Shown here: piece after piece, positions 31,862 through 39,778 of the stretch
How the letters are laid out: the number at the start of each line of letters is the position of its first letter
Numbering within the stretch: position 1 is the stretch's first letter
Source of the DNA: a virus
DNA: 40,115 nt
Direction: 5' to 3' (one strand)
Virus record (IMG/VR): IMGVR_UViG_3300042197_003284
Span: 1-40,115 of that record
Program-made: the position numbers and the translations under genes
Notes under the pieces: generated by a model
Databases searched by the model: none
The model's input: the letters and a program-made list of their open reading frames with translations, nothing else
What the model was told of the DNA's origin: nothing

Positions 31862-32249
31862 CTTTAATCCAAAATACAAAGTCATTTAGTTCAGAATCAT
31901 ATGCTGATTCTATCATGCCTTTGGCAGCTAGTTCTCTAAGTAAGTTGCTAACCATTCTAGAATTAAGATCTTCTACTATATCACAAAACCCCGGTTCTGT
32001 CAATATGTATCTAGTTTCTCCGGTTGATTTGTTTCTTTGTTTTTTCAGATGATTTTTTACAATCATTTGCGTTTCTGAAACACTCAGAACTTTATTCATT
32101 TCCTCTATGTCTGCTGGCGACATATCCTCAAATAAAACCTTATCTACAGACTCGTTAGAAGAAGCTTCTTTTCCAAAGCTATTAAATACTAATTTACGGG
32201 TACTATCAATAAAATGATTTACATCTTTAATCACAAATAAATCTGTCAT
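31833..32249 (-). CDS. Hypothetical protein with winged-helix-like end
   Basis: Not recognised by name. A 138-residue acidic protein. The part from about residue 55 (LSVSETQMIVKNHLKKQRN) and ending NSRMVSNLLRELAAKGMIES, ELNDFVFWI has the helix-helix-wing order of a winged helix, so DNA or protein contact is possible. A role like T4 gp33 (RNA polymerase co-activator) was considered but there is no specific support. It overlaps the RuvA-III-like gene by 29 bases. Confidence 0.55.
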   Translation of the reverse strand: MTDLFVIKDVNHFIDSTRKLVFNSFGKEASSNESVDKVLFEDMSPADIEEMNKVLSVSETQMIVKNHLKKQRNKSTGETRYILTEPGFCDIVEDLNSRMVSNLLRELAAKGMIESAYDSELNDFVFWIKDDESTKKDN

Positions 32250-32263
32250 AATACAAATACTTT

Positions 32264-32701
32264 CTAGTTAAGAATATCGAATAGACCCTTGTAATAATTT
32301 GGTTGTTGTAAAAAATGTCTAGCGTGGGATTGTATATGTAATGAATATTCTGTATTTATTGGATTATAAACAAAATATTTTGATTTCCATACTTCCTGAT
32401 GTTGATAGTTAATCCCCAAATACTGGCAAGAAGAGTATTCTTTACCAGTATTGGAGAAATAACTATTCACAGGTAACGACTTAGGAGGTATGCCCGACAT
32501 TTCTGGCATAACATACCATATATTTGGTGAAGATTGTACGACATCATTAAGAGCCTCTTGCATCCATTTAGCCCAAGTATCCCATGCTGTTGGATCAAAC
32601 TTGAAGTAAAATTTTTTGTACTGACTCTCTAGATCGTCCTGACTATGATTATAATCGTCGTCATCCTCATAATCATAATCATAACCGTAATCTTCATTCA
32701 T
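32264..32701 (-). CDS. Hypothetical protein with acidic N-terminus, 145 aa
   Basis: Not recognised. Residues 1-25 are almost all Asp, Glu and Tyr (MNEDYGYDYDYEDDDDYNHS). The rest is aromatic-rich (FYFKFDPTAWDTWAKWMQEA; PNIWYVMPEMSG). It lies between the primase and the winged-helix-like gene in the replication operon. The acidic stretch may mimic DNA or be an interaction tail. The intergenic distance to each neighbour is small (7 and 14 bases). Confidence 0.55.
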   Translation of the reverse strand: MNEDYGYDYDYEDDDDYNHSQDDLESQYKKFYFKFDPTAWDTWAKWMQEALNDVVQSSPNIWYVMPEMSGIPPKSLPVNSYFSNTGKEYSSCQYLGINYQHQEVWKSKYFVYNPINTEYSLHIQSHARHFLQQPNYYKGLFDILN

Positions 32702-32708
32702 AATAATA

Positions 32709-33842
32709 TTATCCTATACAAAATTTATCACTAACTTGATTAGCAAGATCTTTAGCAGCACTACTTAGGAAACGATTGCCACTAAAATAGAGTGGGGTAC
32801 TCACTTGATTAAGGAACTCCACGACCGTTTTTAAAAGTTTGGTCTGCTGACCGTCAAGATTTATATCTTCATCTCCAGCATCGCCTGAGAGTGTCTGTAG
32901 AACATCTGTATCATCACTCACAGGCATCACAGGCATGGGATCGCCATAGGCACGTTCAAGACCATTAAGCATCTTAGTCCCATAACTCTTATATTCGTGT
33001 GTATTTTGGAGACTATTCAAGATATCAGTAGCAACATTAGTCGATACTGGAACTCCAGTAATATCACTCTGGTTATAAGCCTTAGCATACCCCTTATACC
33101 ATTCGTCGCTACACTTCTCAGGAATAATCTGTAGAGTAGCAGGCTGGCCGGTTAATGCGCCTTTAAGATCTGCCACATTAACTGGTTGACCAGTAGAACC
33201 GGGAAGCAGGCTAGTGAAATATGGAGCCTTCTTTTCCCACTCCTTACGCCACCAAGTATACGGAACACGATAAATCTGATTAGGTTTGATTGCTCTTGGA
33301 TCACCATCAAAATAGTTAACTAACTTTTTCTGTAACCCATTCCAAAAAGTTTTATTGCTGCCTACAATCTTGCGACTAGCATCGTCAAAAATCCAATAGC
33401 ACTGATAGCCATTACGAGTATCTATTACCCAACTAGGTTTAACAGGAAAACTATTGATCTTTTCCAAGAACTTCTTCTTTTTGGTCATTACAACGCTAGG
33501 CTTAAAATACTTGCCCTCACTATCCCTGCCTGCATCCATATCACAAAAGCAACAAGTAAATTGCTTGATAGCATATAGTTTTCGACCTCCATTTACATAA
33601 AAGTAAACATCAGAATGGTTATTGTCGTTAGCCCGCAAAGCTTCATTTAAATCACCAGTATGGTTCATACTACTAATCTTCTTACGAGGATTACCATTAT
33701 AAACAAAGATATGACTTTGCTTAAAAGAATCTAAAAATTTCTGTCGAAATCTAGACCATGAATTAACGTGCCGTTTTCCAGCATGACTGTTACTCTTATC
33801 AAAAGGATTAAAACCAAGATTATCACTAAAACCGTTACTCAT
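32709..33842 (-). CDS. RepB-like / archaeo-eukaryotic-type primase
   Basis: From the ATG at 33842, preceded by GGTGA at 5 bases, the protein is 377 residues; a GTG at 33851 is an alternative. FTCCFCDMDAGRD (about 95-107) carries the Asp101-x-Asp103 metal motif. SWVIDTRNGYQCYWIF (137-152) is the second motif, with Gln where many have His. LVNYFDGDPRAIKPNQIYRV (174-193) and PYTW complete the RepB_primase/AEP pattern. The family makes primers. The C-terminal part (from about 230) is unlike known primases and may contact a helicase. It sits in an operon with rIIA, rIIB and ruvB. Confidence 0.8.
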   Translation of the reverse strand: MSNGFSDNLGFNPFDKSNSHAGKRHVNSWSRFRQKFLDSFKQSHIFVYNGNPRKKISSMNHTGDLNEALRANDNNHSDVYFYVNGGRKLYAIKQFTCCFCDMDAGRDSEGKYFKPSVVMTKKKKFLEKINSFPVKPSWVIDTRNGYQCYWIFDDASRKIVGSNKTFWNGLQKKLVNYFDGDPRAIKPNQIYRVPYTWWRKEWEKKAPYFTSLLPGSTGQPVNVADLKGALTGQPATLQIIPEKCSDEWYKGYAKAYNQSDITGVPVSTNVATDILNSLQNTHEYKSYGTKMLNGLERAYGDPMPVMPVSDDTDVLQTLSGDAGDEDINLDGQQTKLLKTVVEFLNQVSTPLYFSGNRFLSSAAKDLANQVSDKFCIG

Positions 33843-33881
33843 TATCTTCACCGTTTCCTACTACATCTAAACTTATATTGG

Positions 33882-33900
33882 GATAAGCACCATGCTTATC
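33882..33900. repeat. Perfect inverted repeat in the leader of the primase gene
   Basis: GATAAGCA and TGCTTATC are separated by 3 bases. On RNA this is an 8-bp hairpin about 40 bases upstream of the primase start. There is no following T run, so it is not a terminator. It could be a protein binding site, an RNA-stability element or a processing signal for the RNA directly upstream. Confidence 0.5.
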
Positions 33901-33919
33901 AGAGTCAATATATTGTGTA

Positions 33920-34037
33920 AAAGACGATTAAGGAATCGAACCTTATATTCCAGTCGAGCCGTTACCCAGACACACCATTTAGTGTTGCAGAATCGAACTG
34001 CCGCCTCATTCGGACTTGTCGCCAGACAATCGTCTCC
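33920..34037 (-). ncRNA. tRNA-like RNA with two T-arms in one acceptor stem
   Basis: On the minus strand AGACGAT (34029-34035) pairs perfectly with ATCGTCT (33922-33928), giving a 7-bp acceptor-type stem that two G-U pairs can extend. Directly before the 3' strand is a canonical T-arm: TAAGG, loop TTCGATT, CCTTA (33929-33945). A second T-arm-like hairpin, GCAG, TTCGATT, CTGC, lies at 33987-34001. Each T-arm ends a unit of about 41-42 bases starting GTCTGG, and a small hairpin ACAC-TAAATG-GTGT separates the units. The total length is about 115 bases, beyond any ordinary tRNA. No clear D-arm or anticodon arm fits, and CCA is not encoded. It lies between rIIB and the primase gene in the same transcript. 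Confidence 0.7.
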
Positions 34038-34043
34038 TTATTA

Positions 34044-34061
34044 AAGATCAATACTGATCTT
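34044..34061 (-). other. Hairpin overlapping the rIIB stop codon
   Basis: AAGATCA and TGATCTT form a 7-bp stem with a 4-base loop across the rIIB stop. Only TTTAAT follows, so termination would be weak. It may shield the message end or help separate the tRNA-like RNA, which begins about 7 bases later. Confidence 0.45.
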
Positions 34062-34908
34062 CGTCTTCGTAATCATCTTCTTCTTCATCATCGTCCTCAT
34101 AGAACTGATCCCAATAATCATTGTCATATTCGTCATAAAGACTCTCTTCTTCATCATAGTATTCATCTTCACTAAAGTCGCTCTTATAGAGTGGCTTAAG
34201 AAGTTCACCTTGATATTCTCCAACTACTTCATATCTGCAAGTACGAAGTTTTTCGCAGTTGCAGTCATTGGGAACACTAACAACATCCTTGGGATTAATC
34301 TTAACAATAACAATCTTATCACCGGCCTCGACACTACCATAGCCAGCAACATAATTCAAAGCCCCAGCGTGAAGACCCTGAGAGCAACCAACTCCGCGAT
34401 TATCGTCAACCTTTGCTCGTTTCATTTCACAAACATTACCAACATGATTATCAAATGTACCACGATACTTATCCATATAATCGCTGCGTACTGCCTTATA
34501 TGCTAGAAAGTGACCATCCTCAGTAATCGGCAGATATTGATGCTCAAGAAAATCATATAGTTCTGTCTGGCTCTGCATACTTGGATTGTCCATCAGATTA
34601 TTGAGAAAATTAACAAGCGGCTGGAAAGGCAGACCCTTGCTCATAAACTCAAGAATACGCTTGCTGATAGCACCATGAACTTCTTCGCCATCATAGAACA
34701 CCTTGCCATTCTTAACCTCTACAGCACCATCACTAAATGATGCTACGGCACTTTCAATATCCACCAACTCCAGCAATTCATCTTCCGTAGCAGAACTCAG
34801 CCTTTCCATAATCAGCTTATAATTAAGGTGATCTGGAAGAATCTGATGAGCCTTATTATTAAGGATCAGAGTCAGATTACCGTCAACCCACATAAAAGGA
34901 ACACTCAT
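34048..34908 (-). CDS. rIIB: rIIB-like protein
   Basis: A 286-residue protein matching T4 RIIB in its central part: LYDFLEHQYLPITEDGHFLA, then YKAVRSDYMDKYRGTFDNHV, RGVGCSQGLHAGALNYVAGY and VIVKINPKDVVSVP. The C-terminal 45 residues are very acidic (DDDEEEDDYEDEDQY), an addition to the T4 pattern as I know it. In T4 the rII proteins affect lysis timing and rex-type exclusion; the biochemical role is poorly known. AGGAG lies 7 bases before the ATG. It follows rIIA by 26 bases, and the tRNA-like RNA follows its stop. Confidence 0.88.
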   Translation of the reverse strand: MSVPFMWVDGNLTLILNNKAHQILPDHLNYKLIMERLSSATEDELLELVDIESAVASFSDGAVEVKNGKVFYDGEEVHGAISKRILEFMSKGLPFQPLVNFLNNLMDNPSMQSQTELYDFLEHQYLPITEDGHFLAYKAVRSDYMDKYRGTFDNHVGNVCEMKRAKVDDNRGVGCSQGLHAGALNYVAGYGSVEAGDKIVIVKINPKDVVSVPNDCNCEKLRTCRYEVVGEYQGELLKPLYKSDFSEDEYYDEEESLYDEYDNDYWDQFYEDDDEEEDDYEDEDQY

Positions 34909-34934
34909 TATTCTTCTCCTGTTTTCCTGTGAAA

Positions 34935-37589
34935 TTAAATCAAACTACCCAAACTTTGTCTAAATGCTTCCGCATCAATTTTAGAAACCCATTCCGGCTT
35001 GCCTCTATAACTATCGGAAAAAGCCTTGATAGGATTCTGACTATGGAGACTTCGGATATTACCATTAGTCTCGCTCACACCCACAATATACTTCAACATC
35101 GGTGCTTTGTCAACCTGTTCTTTAAGATTTTTTCTCAGTTCGCTCATCTTCGGCAATTTGGCTACAATATTAGAATTGCTCTTATGAGACAAGGACTTTG
35201 TTATAGGGTTGGTTTCAGCACCGTACATATCGGACAACTTATGATGCAACACCTTTAGACTAATATGATTAGTCCTAATTTTTGCAGGATCAAGTCCGTT
35301 AAGTTCATATTTAGCCAGTATCTTGGTCAACAAAACAAAGTATTCTGTTTTATCAAACCTTCTGATATCAAATTGATCTTTATTGATAGTATCAGTAAAG
35401 AACTCTATCAGAAGCCATTGGTCAATCAATTCAATCATATCCTGATTCTTAATATGCTTGGCATAATCCAAACCAAAAATATTAAAGATATGATACATAA
35501 TCTGTCTATCTGATTGCTTACAACCGTAGTAATAACCGCCGTTATAAGCAGGATCGTTACTCTCAAACTCTTTTTGACAATACTCGATCACATCTTTGTA
35601 TACTGAAACACTTTCTGAGAGTTTAGATTCAATCTTCTGCACATACTTTTTAAACCATTCATTAAAAGTTACCAGATTGATACCATTTTTCTTGAGTTTA
35701 TCAACCGAACTTTGCTTGATCGCAAAAATCTTCTGACTATCAAAAAGTTTCTTACCGATAACGATATTTTCGTCCCGAGCAAGAGCAACAATTTTGTTGA
35801 TAGCAGGATAACCTTCAACAGAAGAATATCTAACAATCGGAATATATACAATCTCATTATCCCCATCTTCGATATAGTCTACTAGAGTTTCTGACAGTTC
35901 CTTTAGGAAGCCAGAATCATTAAGATCATTTCCGCCCAAGACCTTGCAATCCTTATCTGCTCCTAGATCAGTAATAGCAAAGATTTCATCCTTACTAATA
36001 GTTCCGGTAGAACCCCTGCTTTTACGGGGGTTTACACTAGCCAGCAGACTACGATAATCCGATACTTTAAGTAGATTTGATTCGCCCCCAATATCAGCGA
36101 CGATCTTATCAAAACCTTCAGATGAATCTTCTGGATGGTCGCTATCAATCATTAGATAAGCATAGCAATCATTCTGATTACAATACTTTGTCACGATCTT
36201 CTTAGCAGACTCTTCTCCCTTAACATCACAAACAAAGAAAGCAATAGGATTGGTCTTACGGTTATTCTGCCAGTAATACGCACCTTTACCATTCAATGTT
36301 TCAGAATGGATTTTGTCCGTTAGATAAACCATTCTGCGAGAGCGATAACCAGCAGTTCTAAAGTTAAACACATACAATTGCTTACTCTTTTTAAGAGTAT
36401 ACTCTAGATCTTTTCCAGACTGCAACTCATGCGTCTTGCCATTAGGGTCTTTCCAAGATGCACCAGCAGTCCAGCCTCCAGCAAGATCACTCAGATTATA
36501 ATATGTTTGATAAGCCTCGACCAAATTCTTGGCAGTAGACAACTTATCGCTCATATCCTGTTTAAGTTGCAAATAAATATCTTGAGTTTTTTCTCTGAGT
36601 GCTTTGATAACTTGCTTGGTATACTGCAAACCCTCTCTGCTTACATCCATTTCTAGTTCACCAATACCAAATTGGATCTCAAGATACAATCCAGCATTAA
36701 GAATCTCTTGAACTAGATGCTTCCAGTTATCAACGTCTGCCTTACCAAAGGCTCTATTCCACTTCTGAATGTGGTCTGGTTGATCTGGCCTTTCCTCACC
36801 AATAATCTTGCTAGAATCTACTGGATATGCAATATTACCCATGATAGCAACAACACCACTACCGGGACTATTATGACTGCTAGGATATTTAGTATGGTCG
36901 TTACTAACTCGACCAATCTTCCATCCCTTACCATCGATTACAATATTGGTATGAGAATAAGAACCATCATTTACCGATGAGCAAACACCGCCATTAATGA
37001 TCGGCTTAAGTTTGAAATAATGAAAGATTCTCTTTGCCTTAGATGTAAACTCATGAAAATCAAATTGTTTTACAGCAAAACTAATTTCAAGACCATTAGG
37101 TTCACTAGTATCTGATACTTTAATAAGATTCAGACTAGGAACCCCAGATTCATCCATAGCGGCGATATAAGAGAGCTTCTTACCATTATAATAAGAAATA
37201 GTACTAAAGCTCTTGGTATAAGCAAACGGGCTTTTACTACCAAGACCAAGACAACCAACAAAATCATTGCTATCGTTTTTGTTAGAGGCTCCGTATGTGG
37301 TATACAATTCCTCCATATCGGCCTGACTAAGACCAGTGCCAAAGTCTCTTACTGTAAAAGAAGGATTTGTTTGTGTTGGTAGAGTAACCTTAAAAGGATT
37401 CTGATTTTTTGCAGCAATATGTGCGTCGTAAGCGTTGGTACTCAACTCACGAATAACCGCCATAACCTTATCGGAATATAGAGAATCCGAAAGGATTTTA
37501 AACATTTTGCTGGTCTGTGCGATACTAAACTGATTAGCGGACTGAATACCCGCAGAATGAATTTCAACTGTCCTGTCTGCCAACTTCAT
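34935..37589 (-). CDS. rIIA: rIIA-like GHKL ATPase
   Basis: An 884-residue protein, longer than T4 RIIA (about 725). The N-terminal 200 residues are a GHKL ATPase: VIRELSTNAYDAHIAA (45-60; N-box with Glu48, Asn52), FTVRDFGTGLS (78-88; G1), GLGSKSPFAYTKSF (115-128; G2). This is the Hsp90/MutL/histidine-kinase fold. The remainder has no family I can name. GGAG lies 7 bases before the ATG, and a strong promoter lies 40-70 bases upstream. It heads the transcription unit ending at the terminator at 30504-30529. In T4 RIIA works with RIIB at the membrane in exclusion and lysis. Confidence 0.92.
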   Translation of the reverse strand: MKLADRTVEIHSAGIQSANQFSIAQTSKMFKILSDSLYSDKVMAVIRELSTNAYDAHIAAKNQNPFKVTLPTQTNPSFTVRDFGTGLSQADMEELYTTYGASNKNDSNDFVGCLGLGSKSPFAYTKSFSTISYYNGKKLSYIAAMDESGVPSLNLIKVSDTSEPNGLEISFAVKQFDFHEFTSKAKRIFHYFKLKPIINGGVCSSVNDGSYSHTNIVIDGKGWKIGRVSNDHTKYPSSHNSPGSGVVAIMGNIAYPVDSSKIIGEERPDQPDHIQKWNRAFGKADVDNWKHLVQEILNAGLYLEIQFGIGELEMDVSREGLQYTKQVIKALREKTQDIYLQLKQDMSDKLSTAKNLVEAYQTYYNLSDLAGGWTAGASWKDPNGKTHELQSGKDLEYTLKKSKQLYVFNFRTAGYRSRRMVYLTDKIHSETLNGKGAYYWQNNRKTNPIAFFVCDVKGEESAKKIVTKYCNQNDCYAYLMIDSDHPEDSSEGFDKIVADIGGESNLLKVSDYRSLLASVNPRKSRGSTGTISKDEIFAITDLGADKDCKVLGGNDLNDSGFLKELSETLVDYIEDGDNEIVYIPIVRYSSVEGYPAINKIVALARDENIVIGKKLFDSQKIFAIKQSSVDKLKKNGINLVTFNEWFKKYVQKIESKLSESVSVYKDVIEYCQKEFESNDPAYNGGYYYGCKQSDRQIMYHIFNIFGLDYAKHIKNQDMIELIDQWLLIEFFTDTINKDQFDIRRFDKTEYFVLLTKILAKYELNGLDPAKIRTNHISLKVLHHKLSDMYGAETNPITKSLSHKSNSNIVAKLPKMSELRKNLKEQVDKAPMLKYIVGVSETNGNIRSLHSQNPIKAFSDSYRGKPEWVSKIDAEAFRQSLGSLI

Positions 37590-37628
37590 TTTAAATCTCC
37601 AAAGTGTCGTTTAACCCGTGATCTCCCA

Positions 37629-37657
37629 AGTATACTATCGACTTTGCCCTTTGTCAA
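37629..37657 (-). promoter_or_regulatory. Strong sigma-70 promoter for the rIIA-ruvB operon
   Basis: TTGACA (37652-37657), exactly 17 bases, then TATACT (37629-37634). RNA should start near 37622, about 30 bases before the rIIA ribosome site. The perfect -35 box, optimal spacing and position right after the preceding stop (37661) make it an early-type promoter read by host RNA polymerase. Confidence 0.92.
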
Positions 37658-37660
37658 GCA

Positions 37661-37897
37661 TCAGTATTTCTGGCTAGTTGCTGTAATACTGATATAACCA
37701 TAATATATAGGAATAAGTCCTATATAAAATATATGAGGCAAAGTTATAGCAAACCAGCATCCCGAAACAATACAAAAACTTGCTAAAATCCATATTATAA
37801 ATGAAGGTAATCCTATTTTAGTCAAAAAATAAGTAATTGGACCAATAAACAGAATCAATAAAAATACTAGAGAAGCTAATAAAGCCAAACTAGCCAT
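37661..37897 (-). CDS. Small membrane protein, 78 aa
   Basis: Two or three hydrophobic helices: residues about 5-25 (ALLASLVFLLILFIGPITYF), 33-53 (FIIWILASFCIVSGCWFAI) and possibly 56-70. There is no signal cleavage site. Function unknown. It overlaps the upstream coiled-coil gene by 8 bases. A pair with that acidic coiled-coil protein is possible. Confidence 0.6.
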   Translation of the reverse strand: MASLALLASLVFLLILFIGPITYFLTKIGLPSFIIWILASFCIVSGCWFAITLPHIFYIGLIPIYYGYISITATSQKY

Positions 37898-38213
37898 CTA
37901 ATTCCTCTTCATCTTCATCTTCCAAGTATTTTTCTTCCCAATTATTAACTTCTGGTAGCCAGCCCTCATTAGATTGATATTCATCGTCATCGTCATCTAA
38001 AGACTCATCTTCTTCTTCTATAAAGATAGTTAAACTATTTAATAGGTCTAAAATTAGATCTATTTTGGAAGCAATTACTTTTATATCTTTATGTAAGCCT
38101 TCTACATCTTTTTGAAGACCAATGATTTCTTTAGAAAATTTAGTATCTACTCTATGTATCTCTTTTCCGCTTTTAATTACTTCCTTCATAATGTCATTAA
38201 TATCTTTAGACAT
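37890..38213 (-). CDS. Coiled-coil protein with acidic tail, 107 aa
   Basis: Residues about 10-62 are a coiled coil (EVIKSGKEIHRVDTKFSKEI ... KIDLILDLLNSLT). The last 40 are strongly acidic (EEEDESLDDDDDEYQ ... EDEDEEELDG). Such a layout could mimic DNA or bind a basic host protein. The start overlaps the upstream stop codon by one base. Confidence 0.6.
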   Translation of the reverse strand: MSKDINDIMKEVIKSGKEIHRVDTKFSKEIIGLQKDVEGLHKDIKVIASKIDLILDLLNSLTIFIEEEDESLDDDDDEYQSNEGWLPEVNNWEEKYLEDEDEEELDG

Positions 38214-38560
38214 TAGCTTCTCCTTTTGTATTCTGGTATATCGCCATTTTGAATGATTTTTTGATCTTCATATACGGATGCTATACGCCTATAAAATTCT
38301 TGCTTGATATTCTCTAATACACCAGTAATGATAGCAATCTTAGGATATGAAACATCACCCATTACTCCCGATATAATCCGAGAAAAAGCATAATTGATAT
38401 CCCCACATATTGTTAAAAACTCGTCATTAGTTAGTTTCTCTTTATAGGGATTTGAGTGGGGATTATCTGTGTTTGGACTAACATTACCACGCAAACAATA
38501 CATCATATCCTCTATACATCCATCTAATTGAGCCCTGTTTTCTTCTTTAATATATGGCAT
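38213..38560 (-). CDS. DUF6899-type phage protein
   Basis: A 115-residue protein. MPYIKEENRAQLDGCIEDMM opens it, and the centre has GDINYAFSRIISGVM. The end, ITGVLENIKQEFYRRIASVY, EDQKIIQNGDIPEY, is the pattern of a phage family I know as DUF6899. Function unknown. It lies in the early-type run of small genes. Confidence 0.65.
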   Translation of the reverse strand: MPYIKEENRAQLDGCIEDMMYCLRGNVSPNTDNPHSNPYKEKLTNDEFLTICGDINYAFSRIISGVMGDVSYPKIAIITGVLENIKQEFYRRIASVYEDQKIIQNGDIPEYKRRS

Positions 38561-38596
38561 AATTTATCCTTTATAGTAATTAGTTATCGTATTAAT

Positions 38597-38743
38597 TTAA
38601 TCTAGTATTGTTTTTGATAATAGCAAAGACTCTACCAAATTTTTTAGTTCCCTTTTTGCTTCATTTATTAGTTCTATAGAAGCACCAGAAGCCCAAGCAA
38701 AATCTATAACAGCCTCTAAATTAGGAGTCTGATTATTTGACAT
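38597..38743 (-). CDS. 48-residue small protein
   Basis: A short gene filling the only gap in this run. MSNNQTPNLEAVIDFAWASG and then SIELINEAKRELKNLVESLL make a short soluble protein with one amphipathic helix. AAGGT sits 7 bases before the ATG. The next gene upstream on the strand ends 14 bases away. Function unknown. Confidence 0.6.
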   Translation of the reverse strand: MSNNQTPNLEAVIDFAWASGASIELINEAKRELKNLVESLLLSKTILD

Positions 38744-38756
38744 AATATTTACCTTA

Positions 38757-39095
38757 TTACTTTTTAAGTAGTGCTATTTCTGTTATAGAAGATCCCATAA
38801 TAGCTTCAGCTATATTTATGGCCTGATTTAAACTATCTGTTTCAGTAATTTTAATACTACTTAACGGAATATCGATCCAATAAGATCCGTATACAACATA
38901 AAATATATCTCCATAATCGGGATTATGCAAAAGATACTCATCATAAGACTCAAAACTATCGGTATGCCAGTTTCCTTCAATATCTTGTATTTCTCTGACA
39001 GTATCTACTATGATATATTGAAAGTTTGGATGCTTATATTTTTCCGTAGGATTTTTAACAATTCCTCTGAATAGTCTATTAGGTAAACTAACCAT
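38757..39095 (-). CDS. Hypothetical protein, 112 aa
   Basis: Not recognised. Aromatic-rich and beta-strand-like (NFQYIIVDTV; YGDIFYVVYGSYWIDI), with a closing helix (NQAINIAEAIMG). It overlaps the next upstream gene by 8 bases. It could be a small host-takeover protein by position only. Confidence 0.55.
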   Translation of the reverse strand: MVSLPNRLFRGIVKNPTEKYKHPNFQYIIVDTVREIQDIEGNWHTDSFESYDEYLLHNPDYGDIFYVVYGSYWIDIPLSSIKITETDSLNQAINIAEAIMGSSITEIALLKK

Positions 39096-39351
39096 TTTTA
39101 TTACTATTTAAAGTATTAGAATATAAGTAAATTACTTTTTGTTGATCATCATATGGATTATTTTGTAGTCTTAAATCATATAAATCATTATTATGATTGA
39201 TTTTTCCATATGCTACTACTTTAAATGCTTCTAGCTGTTGCCTAAGTTTTTTAAGTTCATCTTTAGCATTTTGCACAGTAAATAACTTAGGAACCAAGCC
39301 CTGTTCTGTACAACGCAAGATATAGTCTAATGGATTAGAATACTCTAACAT
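39088..39351 (-). CDS. Small phage protein, 87 aa
   Basis: Unknown function. The part AKDELKKLRQQLEAFKVVAY, then GKINHNNDLYDLRLQNNPYD and QKVIYLYS, is of a kind common in phages, where a coiled-coil helix is followed by 'YaxixxxGdlYdLrlqxNPyxdqxkVxpLY'. The function of that group is not known to me. It is in a tightly packed minus-strand run. Confidence 0.65.
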   Translation of the reverse strand: MLEYSNPLDYILRCTEQGLVPKLFTVQNAKDELKKLRQQLEAFKVVAYGKINHNNDLYDLRLQNNPYDDQQKVIYLYSNTLNSNKNG

Positions 39352-39353
39352 AT

Positions 39354-39569
39354 TTATGCAAAGCCTATTTTTGTTTTTTCGCCAGTAGTAACCTCTATCT
39401 CATCAGCATAAAACCACTTATTATCGTGGGAGCGGCCGTTCCACCAACTACATTCATATGTTATATAATTATTACCACGAATACAAATTGCTGTGATAGA
39501 ACCATGTATATCGTCAGCCAATTTAACCTTACTACCTATTTTATAGATTTCTAGTGTGTTTTTAGTCAT
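39354..39569 (-). CDS. Small SH3-like phage protein, 71 aa
   Basis: A compact, all-beta pattern: IYKIGSKVKLADDIHGSITA, then ICIRGNNYITYECSWWNGRS and KWFYADEIEVT. The 'G.V...xxxHGxIxxIxIxGxxxxYEVxWWxG' layout is common in small phage proteins with an SH3-like barrel. Function unknown. Its start overlaps the upstream stop by one base. Confidence 0.65.
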   Translation of the reverse strand: MTKNTLEIYKIGSKVKLADDIHGSITAICIRGNNYITYECSWWNGRSHDNKWFYADEIEVTTGEKTKIGFA

Positions 39570-39778
39570 TATATGTCCTTACTTTCTTCACAGTCGTTAT
39601 AACCATCTGAATATCCTATATCATATCCCTGACCATGACCCATAGTATACGCTGCCATGAGCCACTTAATTATAGAGTCTGTTCGTTCTTGTTCAACAGA
39701 AACTTTTATATCATCCATCATTCGATCTATTCTTGGGCCAAACCCTTCGTCTTGATGGAGCCATTGATCGAATGTCAT
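39569..39778 (-). CDS. Small phage protein, 69 aa
   Basis: Not recognised. Helical N-terminal part, then a Gly-rich tail (AYTMGHGQGYDIGYSDGYND), a pattern in which Gly, Tyr and Asp recur every few residues. The start overlaps the stop of the HNH nuclease gene (ATGA), so translation is probably coupled to it. Confidence 0.6.
   Translation of the reverse strand: MTFDQWLHQDEGFGPRIDRMMDDIKVSVEQERTDSIIKWLMAAYTMGHGQGYDIGYSDGYNDCEESKDI

Noticed and set aside
31833-32249. T4 gp33-type late co-activator
   Set aside because: Size and neighbours fit loosely, but no clamp-binding tail or recognisable gp33 motif is visible.
33920-34037. Interpretation as a normal tRNA or two complete tandem tRNAs
   Set aside because: Neither T-arm has a matching 5' acceptor strand at the usual 70-90 base distance, and no clear D-arm or anticodon arm with U33 could be drawn. 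The only acceptor pairing spans both units.
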